From positions 56,695,237-56,759,236 of the forward strand of contig NC_016133.3 of assembly GCF_000005505.3 (NCBI RefSeq): a stretch of 64,000 nt of DNA, in the 5' to 3' direction. A model generated the notes under the pieces. It was not told where the DNA came from. It searched no databases and saw nothing but the letters and a program-made list of their open reading frames with translations. Positions 1-12,900 of the stretch are shown here, one piece after another (the first letter of the stretch is position 1; every line of letters starts with the position of its first letter). Made by a program: the position numbers and the translations under genes. Origin of the DNA: Brachypodium distachyon. Taxonomy: Eukaryota; Streptophyta; Magnoliopsida; Poales; Poaceae.

Positions 1-581
1 CACGGCGAGCACGCCTTCTTCTCCAGCTCCGATCACCACGCCGCCGACAGACCCGGCTCAGACCACGGCCAGTGGCAGTTCAAGCAGCTGGGCATGGAGC
101 CGCCCCACAAGCACAACAACAACAACAACACTCCCATCCTCTTCTACGGCAACAACGGGAACAACAACGGCAACGGCGCGGCGTACGCCATCGATCTCTG
201 CAAGGAGGACGACGAGGAGAAGGAGCGGCGGCAGCAGCAGCAGCACTGCTTCCTGCTGGGCGCCGACCTCAGGCTCGACAAGCCGTCGTCGCAGCACGCC
301 GCCCAGGCGAAGCCTCTGAGGCCCTTCTTCGACGAGTGGCCGCACGAGAACAAGGGCGGCGGCGGCAAGCCGGGCTCCTGGATGGGGCTCGACGGCGAGA
401 CGCAGCTCTCCATCTCCATCCCCATGGCGTCCGCCAACGATCTCCCCATCACCACCACTTCCCGCTACCACCACGGTAAGTTATCTCGTTATTAATCGTA
501 CGAATGCTACATCTAGGCTATACCTTCTTCCATTTGCTTTCGTGCTGATTTCTTTCTATTTTACAATCTGCAGGTGAATGA
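1..581 (+). CDS. GRF: Growth-regulating factor (GRF) transcription factor, 3' part only
   Basis: The frame is open from base 1, so the gene starts outside the window. The coding exon ends at 475 before a GTAAG donor. The intron is 476-573, and a tiny last exon (574-581) adds two codons and a TGA. The visible C-terminal part shows the plant GRF tail motifs: an FFDEWP block (the FFD motif) and TQLSISIPMA (the TQL motif), with Asn- and Gln-rich stretches before them. GRFs are nuclear activators that work with GIF co-activators to promote cell division in leaves and grains. The QLQ and WRC domains, and the miR396 site in WRC, would lie upstream and are not visible. The family call is firm; the paralogue is not determined. 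Confidence 0.9.
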
Positions 582-3190
582 ACGATCCCAAGTTCCCAGC
601 GTCAGTACCGTCCTACGAGGACCAGACAGCATCATCAACACGGAGCAAAGTCATTAACCCGGTCGGTTCTTTCTTGGCTTTGCTGCATGCATTCCTGAGC
701 CACCAATCGAGACTTGCCTGGATCATTCATCTCGAGGCATGTCATGCATGCCGAAAACCTCCTGTTCGAGCGATAGTTGATCAAGATTTCCGTTTTCCGT
801 TCCATTTTCTCCCCGTCTCTTTTTTGCAATGTTAATCAGGCTGAGGCTGCCCGAATCTTCTAGCTAGGGGAATAGATTTGTTTTTGCCTTCATGCAGTAC
901 TACCTGTCTGTCAGTCTATCCCTGTAATATCATTCATCAGATGCTCGTGACTTGTGAGTGAGCCGAGCGTGTTCGCTTTCTTTATATCTTTTCTTTTTCT
1001 CTCTTTCTGATTCCTCTGCCTGCGATGGTTTGTCACATCTGTGGATTCTGATGCGCAAAGCTCAGTAGCCAGATTACTTTACCGGTCCCTGAGACGTTCG
1101 TACAGTACGTCCTTAGGATAATATACAGAGCCCCCATGCCGCTGAGAGTCTGAGCAGTAAACATAATGATAACGTAACGCTTTTGGTCTTCCCTTTGCTT
1201 AAGCTGAGAGTGCTACCAGCACTATTGCCGTTTAGGATGTTTACTGCAGTTAAGTCCGGAGTTCCACAGCGAAAAGTCCAGTCCTGCAATTTGCAAAGCT
1301 CTTTCCTTCCAGTCGAGTCGTTTCCCACTTAACCCAGATACTACTGACTTGTGAGTCTTGGCCAGGTCTGGCCCTGTGCTTTCCCATGGACGGGTTCGAT
1401 TCAAGTCTGCATTTGCTGCTGACCAGCCGGCTCCTGAGACCTTGTCAGGGTGTGTCAGGCGTTGCGCCCATGCGAGATTGACCGATCTAGGCTCAGGTTT
1501 GCTGACCGCTGACTGCTGGCCCAGCCAGACCCAGGCCAGCGCCGCTGCGTGCTTGCCTCGGCTCCTCCCTGCTCTGCTTGCATGCGTTCCACCGTGGCTC
1601 TGCAGGGTACGTGGCAGCGTCGAAGAGTCATGGTTGTCACTGCCGCTGGGTCCCACCAGTCAGTCCCGACCCTTCGAGTTGGTTAACGGAGAAAATAATA
1701 GTCCCACAAATTACGTACTCCGTACGTGTCTCCTGCTCGCGTGTCGCAGCCTTCGTCCTATCGATCAAACCAAAGTGAGGCGCGGCGCAGCGCGGAATCT
1801 CGCTGGCTGGTTCACGTGAAACGCACACACGTACGAGTAGAAACGGCTCTTCGCTTCGCAGCTTGCAAATCGCAGGTAAAAAGGGAGGGCAGTGCGTTGC
1901 GTTATTATTGTACTCCTGCACTACTGACACACGCGGCCGGCTGCCAGGTCCTCACCATTTCCGTGTAAACTTCACCGTTTCCGGACCCTGACCGGACTGT
2001 CTGTTCCCGTGTAAAAAAGCTTTGCATGTGGTAGCACTAGCATCCCATCTGATCAGTTTTATCCTTGCCACTGACCACGTACTGTGACCGCCGGTTTAAT
2101 CTGAGCGGGAGGTTCAATCTTCAATGGTTCGAGTATGGGCAGCGTCTGGGAGAAAGCAAGGGATCGACCGAGCATGCATCCATGTCTGGCTCTTGTTAAA
2201 CTCGCTCAGCCAAGAAAGCTGCTGCTCCAGGGGATCGATGCTCGCTCGACGTGGTGCTGTCACAGTAATTTTTAAGCAAGAAGTTACTACTGCAAGCAAG
2301 TAGGAGTAAGATGAAGAACAAGCAGCCAACCAGGTCGGTCACGCTCATGGGCAACCTAGAAGCTAGAGATTTTTGCCGGACAGAATCCCGTAATAAACAA
2401 ATGGCCATGCGTGGTGATATAATACTGACTGTACTCTGTACCACTGCTGGCTAGACATGTTGATTAGTGCTATAGTACCCGATTAGTGTTATTTTTCTGT
2501 CGTCTGACATGACACCTCGGGATAACGAACGTAAGCCCTGCAGCACGGTCGTCGCAGGCGCACGCCGCCGGAGCTGGACTGCTGGAACTAACTGCTTCCT
2601 CCTTTGAATAATCGTGTCAGGATGTCGGTGTAGAGATCCTCGCGGCGTTCGGTTTAGCCCGTTTCTTTGGTTCGTTTTGCACACAGCCCAGGGGGATCCA
2701 ATGCAGGCTCAGTGGCAGGAATATGTAGCCTGGTATTCCGTGCTCGCAAGTGTCGTGGCTCGAGCCTGCAAACACGGCATTTGGATTTTGGACGTCAGTC
2801 TGGTGCTGCTGCTTAAACAAACGTCGCAATCTCTAAGCGAGCAGCTATCGGTCAGGCCTGGGTTCAGTGCAGGAGCGGAGTATCAAATCAGTCGCCGCGG
2901 CCAGGCGCTGAATCTGGTAAACTCTGTATTGTCAGGCCTGCTCAGTGGCGCAGTGCTAAACCGTTTAGTGCTAAATCGTTTAGGAATCTCTGAAATTTCT
3001 GTAAAAAAATCCTTCGAATCAAAGAGCCGGAAGCTTTTGTTTGCAGGTGAAAAATAGCGGCAAGCCTGTTTGCAATGCCAGTAAAGGAAAGCCTCTTTGC
3101 AATGAGTCTAGGAGTCCAACCCAGGCCTTATAGGGCCCAAGAGGCCAGCTGTACACATACCAGTCGGCCCATGGCCTAGAGGAGGATACC
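582..3190. other. GRF 3' UTR and intergenic stretch without recognised gene
   Basis: The first few hundred bases after the GRF stop are AT-richer and probably 3' UTR. From about 1000 to 3190 the open frames on both strands overlap each other and resemble no family I recognise. The last 100 bases contain GGCCCA-type motifs (near 3147 and 3177) typical of promoters of housekeeping plant genes, and probably belong to ATG12. Confidence 0.5.
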
Positions 3191-3376
3191 GGTGCCTTCT
3201 CCTCCAGTTCTCCTGATACCTGTGTTGTTTACGGTCTGCCAATTCCGAAGCAAAAAAAAAGGAGGGTTCTTCTTGTTCATCGCAGAGGTATCCCTCGGTT
3301 TCGTGTCACTTCGGGATCGCATCGCCAAGCACGCCTTCCTGAATCCTCATCTTCGCCCCCCGTCTTCCCAGCTCCG

Positions 3377-5106
3377 ATGGCCTCCGCCGCCGCTGAGGCA
3401 GCCGATCAGAAAGGTTTGCGACTCTCGACCCTCGTTGCAGATCTTCTGCCTTCCTCCCTTTTCCTCCTTCGCGGGCGCCTAAGTAGTTCTCTGTTTGCTG
3501 TTCGAATCTCCAGTCGTGGTCCACGTGCGCAACACCGGCGATGCGCCGGTGCTGAAGCAAACCAAGTTCAAGGTGCGGCGCTCCTCTAGTTGCCCTTGTT
3601 TTCCTTCTGCTGCTTAGCGAGATCGAGGTGTCGTTTCTAGTTGGATATTGGATTTGCTCTTGTAAATTTAGACTCTGAACTAAGTTTAACATCTATTCTG
3701 GTAGTAGCAACATTGTAATTCTTAGATTTCATTACTGAACTCGGGAGCTAGGCTGCTTTAATAGAAAATAAATTAATCTAGTAGTAACCAGGTGTTTAGT
3801 TACTACCTGCCCGTAACAGTTTGTCAATATGAAACTCGCCGGATTTGCTAATAAGGAACAAGAATTGAGGCTGAATTTTCATCCCATGATGTTTGCTCGT
3901 GGCAATTTTGTCTGCTTACTGTGATATGGGAGCAGAAGGTAGTATTCAGCAGGTTTTTTTCACCCTGGACCACAAGTGTGTTTGCTTAACTGAATATCTC
4001 AAATTGGAAACCTCGCTGTGATAACAGTGAATTGGTCCTGCTAGTAACCGACTAGACTAGCAAAAATTAGTAGTTATAGAACTTGCTTTATTCCTATCAC
4101 TCCTAGATAGACGGACATTGCAGTGAATATAAGGTTAACCTAGTCTGAGGTACAGTAGTCCTGTGCATACAATTTGTAGCGGTATATTGGCTAGTTCAAT
4201 TGAATTTGTTTAAATCCTGCTGTTATTTGTGTTTATCATTGAATTGGATTAGGCAGTGTTTGCCTTGTGTTGCCCACAAACCTCATTAAAACTGTTGCAC
4301 TGCATCCCCTGCCAGATTTCAGGAAGAGAGAAGTTTTTAAAGGTCATTGAATTTCTTCGCCGACAACTTCATCAGGATACACTGGTATGAATGTAGTCTT
4401 GAGTTCAATGGAAGTTTAATCTATGACACTGAAGTTTCACTGACAGTTTTTCTGTATTGTGCACAGTTTGTCTATATCAACAGTGCATTTTCACCAAACC
4501 CAGATGAGCTGGTAATTGACTTGTATAATGTAAGATTTTATTACATTGTCTCTACTTAATACTATGTTCTCTTGAATCTCCCAACCTTAGAAATGTGTAT
4601 CGTCACATATGATGTGTGTTTGCAGCACCATTGATTTTACCTCTCTGAAGATAGACCTTTAGGATTTCCCCCCTATGTGTCAATGACATGTGGAACTGGT
4701 GCCTCATTTTTTTTGACGAAATGCAGGCTTTCGATAATTAAAGTATGCTAGCATCAGGATACAGGGTAGCATGATCACCTAGGGTGATCCTAGAATACCT
4801 ATCATTAGGGTGTTAAACTGGCAACTGAGTTTTTTTTCCTTATCTCTTCAGTTAGCAAATGTAAAATTTGGGACTTGAGACATGCCGACTAGATTTATAT
4901 CTGTTCCAGAATATATTTATGGTTTAATAATTTAGTCTGTACTCCTTAGTTACTAAGCATCGTATGTCATTCCCATCAATCTTTCATTTACTTCTGGGAC
5001 ATATCACCAAAGAAGGCTGACCATCTTCTTATGTTAAACACTGCAGAACTTCGCGATTGACGGAAAGCTTGTGGTCAATTATGCTTTGTCAGCAGCATGG
5101 GGTTAA
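3377..5106 (+). CDS. ATG12: Ubiquitin-like autophagy protein ATG12
   Basis: Five exons join cleanly: 3377-3413, 3514-3572, 4316-4384, 4467-4529 and 5047-5106. Each is flanked by GT-AG, giving 95 residues. The product carries the plant ATG12 landmarks [23 protein letters not shown] and the end ALSAAWG with a C-terminal glycine. ATG12 is activated by ATG7, passed by ATG10 and joined through that glycine to a lysine of ATG5. The ATG12-ATG5 conjugate with ATG16 drives ATG8 lipidation on the phagophore. Length and the terminal glycine match the family, so the gene looks intact. The short N-terminus ([12 protein letters not shown]) precedes the ubiquitin-like fold. Residue identity was judged from memory of the family. 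Confidence 0.95.
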
Positions 5107-5700
5107 GAAAGGTTGGACAGCATTAGGAAAATCAGCCGTGCCTACTGAAATTGTATAGTTTTGGTGAATCACTGTAAAGCTCCGTCATTTCTGTCTTTAG
5201 ATGTCGGATCCTCTTTGTTTTGTTCCATGATATTGGTCAGTGAAGTGTTCGTAGTACATTAGTAAACTCAGCTACCAGCGAGAGATGGTGTTGTTGCTCC
5301 AACTTCCAAACTTGTATTCCCCTTAATTTTTCCGGTTTTATGGAACAAAAGGGATCCAAACTTAATCTTTGAATGGTAGAAAAAGATGAAGCATTAAAAT
5401 GGACATTTCGCAGGCCTGATTACTTCCGTTCCAACGATTTTTTCTGAGAAGAACGTAGAGCGGTAGAGGTGAGATCAGGATTCATTCAGGGCATGTCTTG
5501 ACTTTTCTGGCCACCTGAGCTTTGCTACGGTGCGAAGGACGGCCCATGTTGTTTTTTTCGGGTGATGTGGCCCATGTTTGTTTCAGGAGTACGAAGGACG
5601 GCCCAGCTGCCCCAAACGTCTCGCAGCTCTCTTCCTTCCCCCACGCTCGCAGTCGCAGGCAGGACCTGAAGAAATTGGGGTTCGGGCGGTTGGCGAGGCG
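5107..5700. other. ATG12 3' UTR and RPA1 promoter/5' UTR
   Basis: About 600 bp separate the ATG12 stop from the RPA1 start in head-to-tail orientation. GCCCA motifs at 5540-5610 lie just upstream of RPA1. An in-frame ATG-like codon at 5578 exists, but the conserved RPA1 N-terminus begins at 5701. Confidence 0.5.
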
Positions 5701-8470
5701 ATGGCGGCGGTGAGGCTGACCCCGAACGCCGTGGAGGCGGTGCTGGCGGGGGACGTTAACCTCAGGCCAATCGTGCAAGTCCTCGACGTGCGCTGCGTCA
5801 ACGTCAGCGCCGATAGATGGCGCGGCAATGTCTCCGACGGCGTCAACACCGTCCCCGCGCTGTTCGCCGGGCAGCTCAGCGCCCTCGCGCGCTCCGGTGC
5901 TGTCCGGGGCGGCACCATACTGCAGCTCGATGAGTACGTCATCAACAACGTTGGGGGCGGGCCCCGAAGGTTTGCTTACGCCTTCCCTAACCCCACCACT
6001 GTCTGCCTGGATCGATGTTTGACTGCTTGCTGTTGCGATTAGTGTGCTTGCGGTTGCCGTTAGGGCTGTTTCGGTTAGGGTTCGTGCCTGCGCCGGTTTG
6101 GGCATGCCTGCTCGCGATTTGTGTTTGGATGCGGTATTTCTGTTTGCCAGTGTCGAATAGCTGGCACTTGCGAGTTGCGTCCCGTTGAACTGGTCGGGGT
6201 CTCGCTTTAGGTTGATACTTTCTAGTAGTTGGAAAAATTAGTTCGCTCATACTCATATGATATGTGTATATACTCTCATAGGTACTAGTTGTGAACTAGT
6301 TCTTCTTTCTGATATAGAATACTCGGAAGATATGAGTCAATAGTTTCACTGTTTCAGAGTGGGAACAAACCCATAAATAGAACTAATACTGTGCTCATTT
6401 TGATGATTAGACAAGTCTGTTTCTGGTTTGTTCCTAGTCTGGAGTGCATCTGTTAGGTTCCTTGTTATTGATAGTGTGTATTTGATCATTGTAGTCTACG
6501 TCGTACTCTGGAGTCATGCCCACAGATTCAGGCGTCCTTATTTGATTGAATCATTTAGCGCTTGTGTCTTTCAGCTGTACCCACTTGGTTCAGCAGCATC
6601 CTTGATATTGCAAGTTGGCATTTACCAATTTTTATTGTTCCACATGGCATTTACCAATTTTTTTTTATTGTTCCATATGTGATCTGTGTCTCAGTAAAAG
6701 CTGTTGAAGTACAGTTTTGTCAGTCAGCATGGCACATTCAAGTTTGGTTGTCATATGCCAAAGTAACTAATGGAATTATAATGTTGTCCTTTTGCTTAGA
6801 GGGTATATGGAGTTGTTTCTTGCTGTTGAGCTGATTGGTTGAATATCTGTAGGATCATTGTCGTTCTGAATATGACAGTTCTTCGTGCTGAGTGTGACAT
6901 CATTGGGAATCCGACGATTACTCCAGAAACTAGACTTCCTAACCAAAACCACTCGGGAGCGGAGCAATTTAATGGAATACGCCAACCTTCTGTGGCAGCA
7001 AACTCCTTGAACACACCAACCATGCTCGGTCACCAAGCTCCGGTCTTCCAACCAACTGCGCAACCATCCTATCGCCCTGCACCCAGTTACAAAAACCACG
7101 GACCAATTGCCAAAAATGAAGCCCCTGCTAGGATAATCCCCATATCTTCTTTAAATCCTTATCAGGGCCGTTGGGCTATCAAGGGTAGAGTTACTGCCAA
7201 GGGAGACATCCGTCGGTACCACAATGCAAAAGGTGAAGGTAAAGTGTTCAACTTTGACCTGCTTGATTCTGATGGGGGTGAGATACGGGTGACATGCTTC
7301 AATGATCTCGTTGATCGTTTCTATGAGGTTGTGGAAGTTGGTAAGGTCTATGTGGTATCAAGGGGAAACTTGAAACCTGCACAGAAGAACTTTAACCATC
7401 TGAACAATGAGTGGGAGATTGTATTGGACAATGGATCATCAGTGGATCTTTGTCCTGATGAGAACAGCTCCATTCCCTCCCAGCGGTTTAACTTCAGACC
7501 GATCAGTGAAGTTGAGGATACTCCGAATGCTACTATCCTTGATATGATAGGTGTTGTTATCTCTGTCAGCCCTTGCACCACAATACAGAAGAAAAATGGC
7601 ATGGAAACTCAGAAAAGAATTATTAACCTGAAGGATATGTCTGGTCGAAGTGTTGATGTAACCATGTGGGGTGAATTTTGCAACAGAGAAGGCTCACAGC
7701 TGCAAGAAACTGTTGAACGCGGGGTCTTCCCTGTTTTGGCTGTCAAAACAGGAAGAGTAAATGATTTTGGTGGCAAGTCTGTTGGCACAATTTCTTCCTC
7801 TCAACTTCTCATAGACCCTGATATTGTCGAAGCTCATAGTCTCAGGCAATGGTTTGATGGTGGAGGAAGGGATGCTTCCACTCAGTCCATATCCAGGGAT
7901 GCCACTCCTGCAGCATCAAGGAACGCTATCCGAAAGACAGTAGCTCAAATCAAGGAGGAAGGTCTTGGGATGGAGGACAAACCTGATTGGGTTACAGTTA
8001 AAGCCTCTGTTATATTCTTCAAGAACGAGAACTTCTGCTACACATCTTGCCCTAACAAGGAAGGTGACAGGCAATGTAATAAGAAAGTGACAAAGGGGAC
8101 CTCTGGCTTGTGGTACTGTGACAAATGCAATAGAGAATTTACAGAGTGCGACTATAGATATCTTCTGCAGCTACAGATTCAAGATCACTCGGGAACAGCT
8201 TGGGTGACGGCATTTCAAGAGGCTGGGCAAGAGTTACTTGGTGTCTCGGCGTCAGATCTCAGCAGGTTCAAAGAGGAGGAAGATCCTCGTTTTGCAGAGA
8301 CCATGCTCCGATGTTTGTTCCAGGATTATCTGCTGAGGCTGAAAGTCAAAGAAGAAACATACGGGGATGAGCGGAGAGTGAAGAACACCTTGGCCAAAGT
8401 GGAGAGGTTTGATCCCGCGGGAGAAAGTAAATATCTGCTCGATACAATTTCAAGGTTGGTGGCGTCTTAG
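5701..8470 (+). CDS. RPA1: Replication protein A 70 kDa subunit (RPA1)
   Basis: Two coding exons, 5701-5969 and 6853-8470, are joined in phase 2 and give 628 residues. RPA1 is the large subunit of the RPA heterotrimer, which coats single-stranded DNA during replication, repair, recombination and checkpoint signalling. Exon 1 encodes most of the N-terminal OB fold (DBD-F), beginning MAAVRLTPNAVEAV. A Pro/Ser/Gln-rich linker follows, then DBD-A (about 184-295, with IIPISSLNPYQGRW), DBD-B (about 300-425) and DBD-C (about 455-628). DBD-C holds the zinc ribbon cysteines C489, C498, C512 and C515. The protein stops after DBD-C without the extra CCHC tail of the plant RPA1C/E type, so it belongs with the A/B/D types. 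No damage is seen. Confidence 0.95.
5970..6852 (+). other. RPA1 intron 1
   Basis: An 883-bp intron begins GTTTGC and ends CTGTAG. It is AT-rich with no recognisable element. Confidence 0.85.
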
Positions 8471-9090
8471 TAGTGAGTTTCACCCCCTCAAGATGCTGGC
8501 TGTGTCTATAACCGTTCTCTTGCTTGCAAGGCCGAAGGTTTACTTACAATATCAAGGGATTTGTTCAGTTTAAGAGGCTGATATGCTTTTGATGTGTTAG
8601 CTACTCTTAGAGCATGTCGATGCCTCGGCCTATTTAGACTCTGTGTCCTCTTCATGGAGCAATTCAGAAGTACGTAGGAATAGCTATTAAAACATATTAA
8701 TATCTCGGCTTAGGACTCCGTCCTTTTTAACTGAGCATTGCAGTTATTATTTACCATGAATCTGAAAGAACAGTATAATGGTTTATTTTTGCATCACCTC
8801 TAATCTTACCTAAAAGCACCATATTTGTGGTATACATGTAGCAAATTATCAGTTGTCTGAAAATGATTCATCTGTCAGCTTCTGCTACTCTGCAGCCTCT
8901 CAGTCCGGACATGCTTAATCTAGCTTGAGGGATATAGATTTGGTGTAATCAGGAGAGATAGCAACTTGTGGTGAGATTGGTTCTAGGAAATCGACCCTTT
9001 TTGCAAGCGGCTCTTGAAAATGTCACGGGGACAGGAAGGAAGGCATGTATATGCCCCGTTTGTTGTTTGCAAATATGCAGCAAATAATAG
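8471..9090. other. RPA1 3' UTR and intergenic DNA
   Basis: AT-rich sequence after the RPA1 stop, with no coding signal on either strand. Confidence 0.5.
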
Positions 9091-9217
9091 TACTCTCTCC
9101 ATCCAACAAATGATGTCTTGACTTTGACTAAATTTGAATGCATCTATACACTAGTCATGTCTAGATACATCCAAATTTTGACAAACTTAACACATCTTTT
9201 GTTGGACAGAGGAAGTA
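9091..9217. mobile_element. Stowaway-type MITE
   Basis: A 127-bp palindromic element starting TACTCTCTCCATCCAACAAA and ending with its imperfect inverse, TTGGACAGAGGAAGTA. The CTCCCTCC-like termini inside TA dinucleotides are the Stowaway (Tc1/mariner) signature. Non-coding. Confidence 0.85.
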
Positions 9218-9959
9218 TGAAAAACGAGTAAGTTGTGTGAAGAACAAAAAGACTTCTCCTTAGTTTTTTATATCCACCTTACGATTAAACGTGCTGTGTA
9301 TTTGATATGGTCTGACGATTTTTTTTTCTTGTTCGTTGTAAGTTTAATAAACCTCCAAGATAACAAGTTTGATACACGGTCATTTAGCGGCTGAATTCCA
9401 ATTCAGGACAACGCAAACTCCTCTTTACCTGAACAAGTAAACGTGCATTTATTCATCCATGTACCTTCATGTCATCAAGTGATGAACCCACCTCCTACAT
9501 TTGACAACTACTCTGTGACTCTGTGAGCATGAACTCCAGGCTGCAGCTGCCCAGATAAATACATCTAGAAGAGAAACCATGTGAAAAAGAACTGCACTGC
9601 ATTGCAAGCCTGGAGATTATTTGCATTGCATGTGGAGAACGCGATCACAACTTTGTCGCAACAATATGTAGTGTTCATCGTCCACAAGCGTACATCTATC
9701 TAGCTCTCTCGGTAGTATCCATCTATTTTCCTGCAGTACATCACATGGATCACAAGAACCCCGATCCTTTCCCCTGTGCAGCCCTGCTGTTCAACTGCAT
9801 TGGTGCTGCCAGGTCCCCCACTTGTGGTTGCATCTCAGCTAGTTCTTTTACTCGTAACAAAATGGACGGTGGTATTGGTATGGTCGAAGGGTTGCTTTTC
9901 CGCAGACAACTACCCTGCTCAGCAGAGTTGAAGAGTAAAGAAAATGAGTAATCTGGGAG
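9218..9959. other. Convergent intergenic DNA between RPA1 and the TRF-like gene
   Basis: No gene recognised. The right part is probably the 3' UTR of the minus-strand TRF-like MYB gene. Confidence 0.5.
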
Positions 9960-12900
9960 CTAACAAATGGCAGGATGGGCATAAATGGGCTGATACAGAA
10001 AAGGTTGATCATGTGAAGTTGAAAAGGGAGAAGTGATTACATCTTTTTCCAGGTAAAGCTGTGTCTGGCTGGCTCTGATCAGATTCCGCCACTTATCCTG
10101 AATAAGCAGCAGCGTGATCCATTAAAATCCAAATCACAAGGAATGAGAGAGGAATTTTACAAGATATCACACCTTGAGATCCACCGATGTGCGGTAAGAA
10201 TATGATGCGAAGGCTAGTCTTCTAATCTCAGACCATTTGCCAACTCCGAATCGAGCCACACCATCAACCAGTTTCAGAACCTCGGACAGTGTCCATGCTC
10301 GATGATGCTTCCGCTTCAAACTCCGTTTTGTTTTGGACTTGGCATCAGCTCTGCACAAAATGTTTGCTTCTACAGTCCGAACCTCCTTATTATCAGCTGT
10401 TTCTACATGCCCTCCGTTCTTCTCAGCATTGTTCTAGTAACAAGATGGACAGAAGAAAATATTTTATTGCATGCCAGACACAGGTCACAATTGCAACTCA
10501 GCAACAATGTTTGAGGTGATCCGTGTTTCATTGTTTCAATATATATATCTAGTTAGTTATCAGCTTCTCGAGTATAGATTTTCATTATGTGGTCTTACAT
10601 GACCAGAGGCACACAGCATACCATTAGCGGAACCTCCATAGCTTGGTTCACATGGTTCCCCTGTTCACCATCCTTTTCCACCGTCATCTCAACTGCCATC
10701 TGAACCTCAGCACATTCCACTGAAGGCTTGTCATCCTGTTATTCAATGTATAACAAAGAGAGTACGCTTAGTGACATCTGGTGAGATAGCCAAATTTGTT
10801 TTGCAACATATGCTGCAAGTTACTATTGATCCAGCTGCACACTTGCAGGTTGCATCAATTGCTATGTCTAATTAGGTTACTGTGTTGTATTTTTCCCTGT
10901 TTAGGTTGACCAGTTGAATCATTGGTCTAAATTGTTCAAACAGAGCATTGGACATAAGGTGGCAAAGCGAGTCTTCGTTAACAGTTATATGACGAGATCT
11001 CTTATATGACACCTACATGTCAGGTACCAGACTCTCAGGCTGTCCACAAGGAAAGATTAAATTGAGACCAACATGTTAAGCTCTTTAAGAGACATCATGA
11101 GTGCATGACATAACTAAGGCTCAGAGATTTTTATTGTCTAAGAAAAATGCAGCAAAATGAAGAAAAATTATAATCAACAACAGTTACCTAATTGAAAATT
11201 AGGTACCGGTTAGAGTTGCTTGAAATGCACCTTCCTACAAGCTATTTTTCTTAGGTGAGAACCTGGAATGTGAGCAACTGAGCACATAGCCACATGGTAA
11301 TTCTATCTTACTTGGGGCATAGTGAAAATTACATCCAAAATGTAACCATCTTAAATGTTAAGTTTCTTAGGTGAGAATCTGGGTTCTGTTTTGTTTAGGT
11401 CTTCACTGTTTTGAGAAACAAAGCTAGACACAGGGAATATATCCAAAATCATGCACTTAAAAAAAGAAGAGAATGACATGTACCAATGTACCATCAATGC
11501 CTAAATATAGTACTCCCTCCGGCCGGAATTACTTGTCGAAATATTACATGTATCTAGACGCTTTTTTAAACGTAGATACGTCCATATTTGGGCAAATTTG
11601 AGACAAGTAATATGGATCGGAGGGAGTACTGTAAATTAACATGTGCATCTGTTTTAAGTAATAAAAAAGGCAGACAGAATGTCCAAAACTGTGAAAATAA
11701 ATGGTGCATACGTAGACTGTTACCAGAAATGAGCTGAAGTTTCTCCTAGGACGCCCTCTTCTCATCCTCGACACGTAGGGAACATGTACACTAAATCCTC
11801 CGAAAGTATCCTTTCGAGTAGGATAAGTTATAGTCAATGAGTCAACTTCTTGGAAAGTTGCCCGTGGTCTCAGTAACACCTCATCATGTGCAGGCCTTTT
11901 TCCTGGTGAAGAAAGCTTCCCAGTGGAGTCAAAAGTCTCAATATCTGAGAGCTCCTCAATGTATCTTTTTGTTGGCTTTCGAAGTCTCTTAGCGGTGCCT
12001 TGTTCATCCTGTAAAGTTCCTAGTGATTCATCGTTGTCTGTTGATATTCCTTTTAGCCTCTTGGAGGATCGCTGTTGGTCCTCACTCTGATAGTAAGAGC
12101 TAGATGGTGTATCTCTCTCGTTTGCATGATCCAGTACTTGGTCCCTAGCCAAAGAAGTAGCTTCAACCTCAACCTTAAGTATTCCTTCAATGGTTGGTAG
12201 CTCTTCTTTGGCATCCTTGCCAACAACAATATAATCTTTAATTACACAACCTGAACTTGGAACATCACAGGAATGGGTCAAACCCATTGTAATCCGTCGT
12301 TTGAGCCATAACTTGTCCTTGACAGTAGTTTGACGCCCAAATGTGGCTCTAAATGCTTCCTGAAGTTCTCTAATTGTAAGAGTATCCAAGAAGACTTCTC
12401 CTCTTAAAATGGAAAAGTCAGGAACTGAACTGGTAATTCCAGAAACAGATGGTTCTGTAGATGAGTCATTTACATGTCTTGAGCAGGCATCGGCCTTTTC
12501 TTTTTCAACACTGCAAGAGTCATTTAGCACTGTTGATTTTGTAGTCTCAGTTGAAGCATTATCCAGGTGAACAGTGTTGTGATACCCTTGTTCTGTGTTC
12601 AATTTTTCAGGTTGCTTGTCATGAACAACTGTACACTTTGAGGGAATATCCAGAGAATCATCCAATGGTTTTAACCTGTCTTCCTGTGCAAATGGTATGC
12701 ATCTCCTTAAAGTTGCATTCACTTAAATAAGAAGACATAGACAACATGTGTACACTGTACAGGAAGGATTTGTAGATGATATAAGCATTAAGGTGAATGA
12801 TCTAATAATGACAATTTGTCAAACTAATGAACAAATTTACCCACTGTTCATAACTTATTGGCCTAGAGAGTTGATTAAAACTGTGCTCTCACATATTAGC

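Noticed and set aside
1358..1819. 153-codon open frame after the GRF gene
   Set aside because: It overlaps a 144-codon frame on the other strand, has no recognisable domain or splice context, and codon content is no better than chance.
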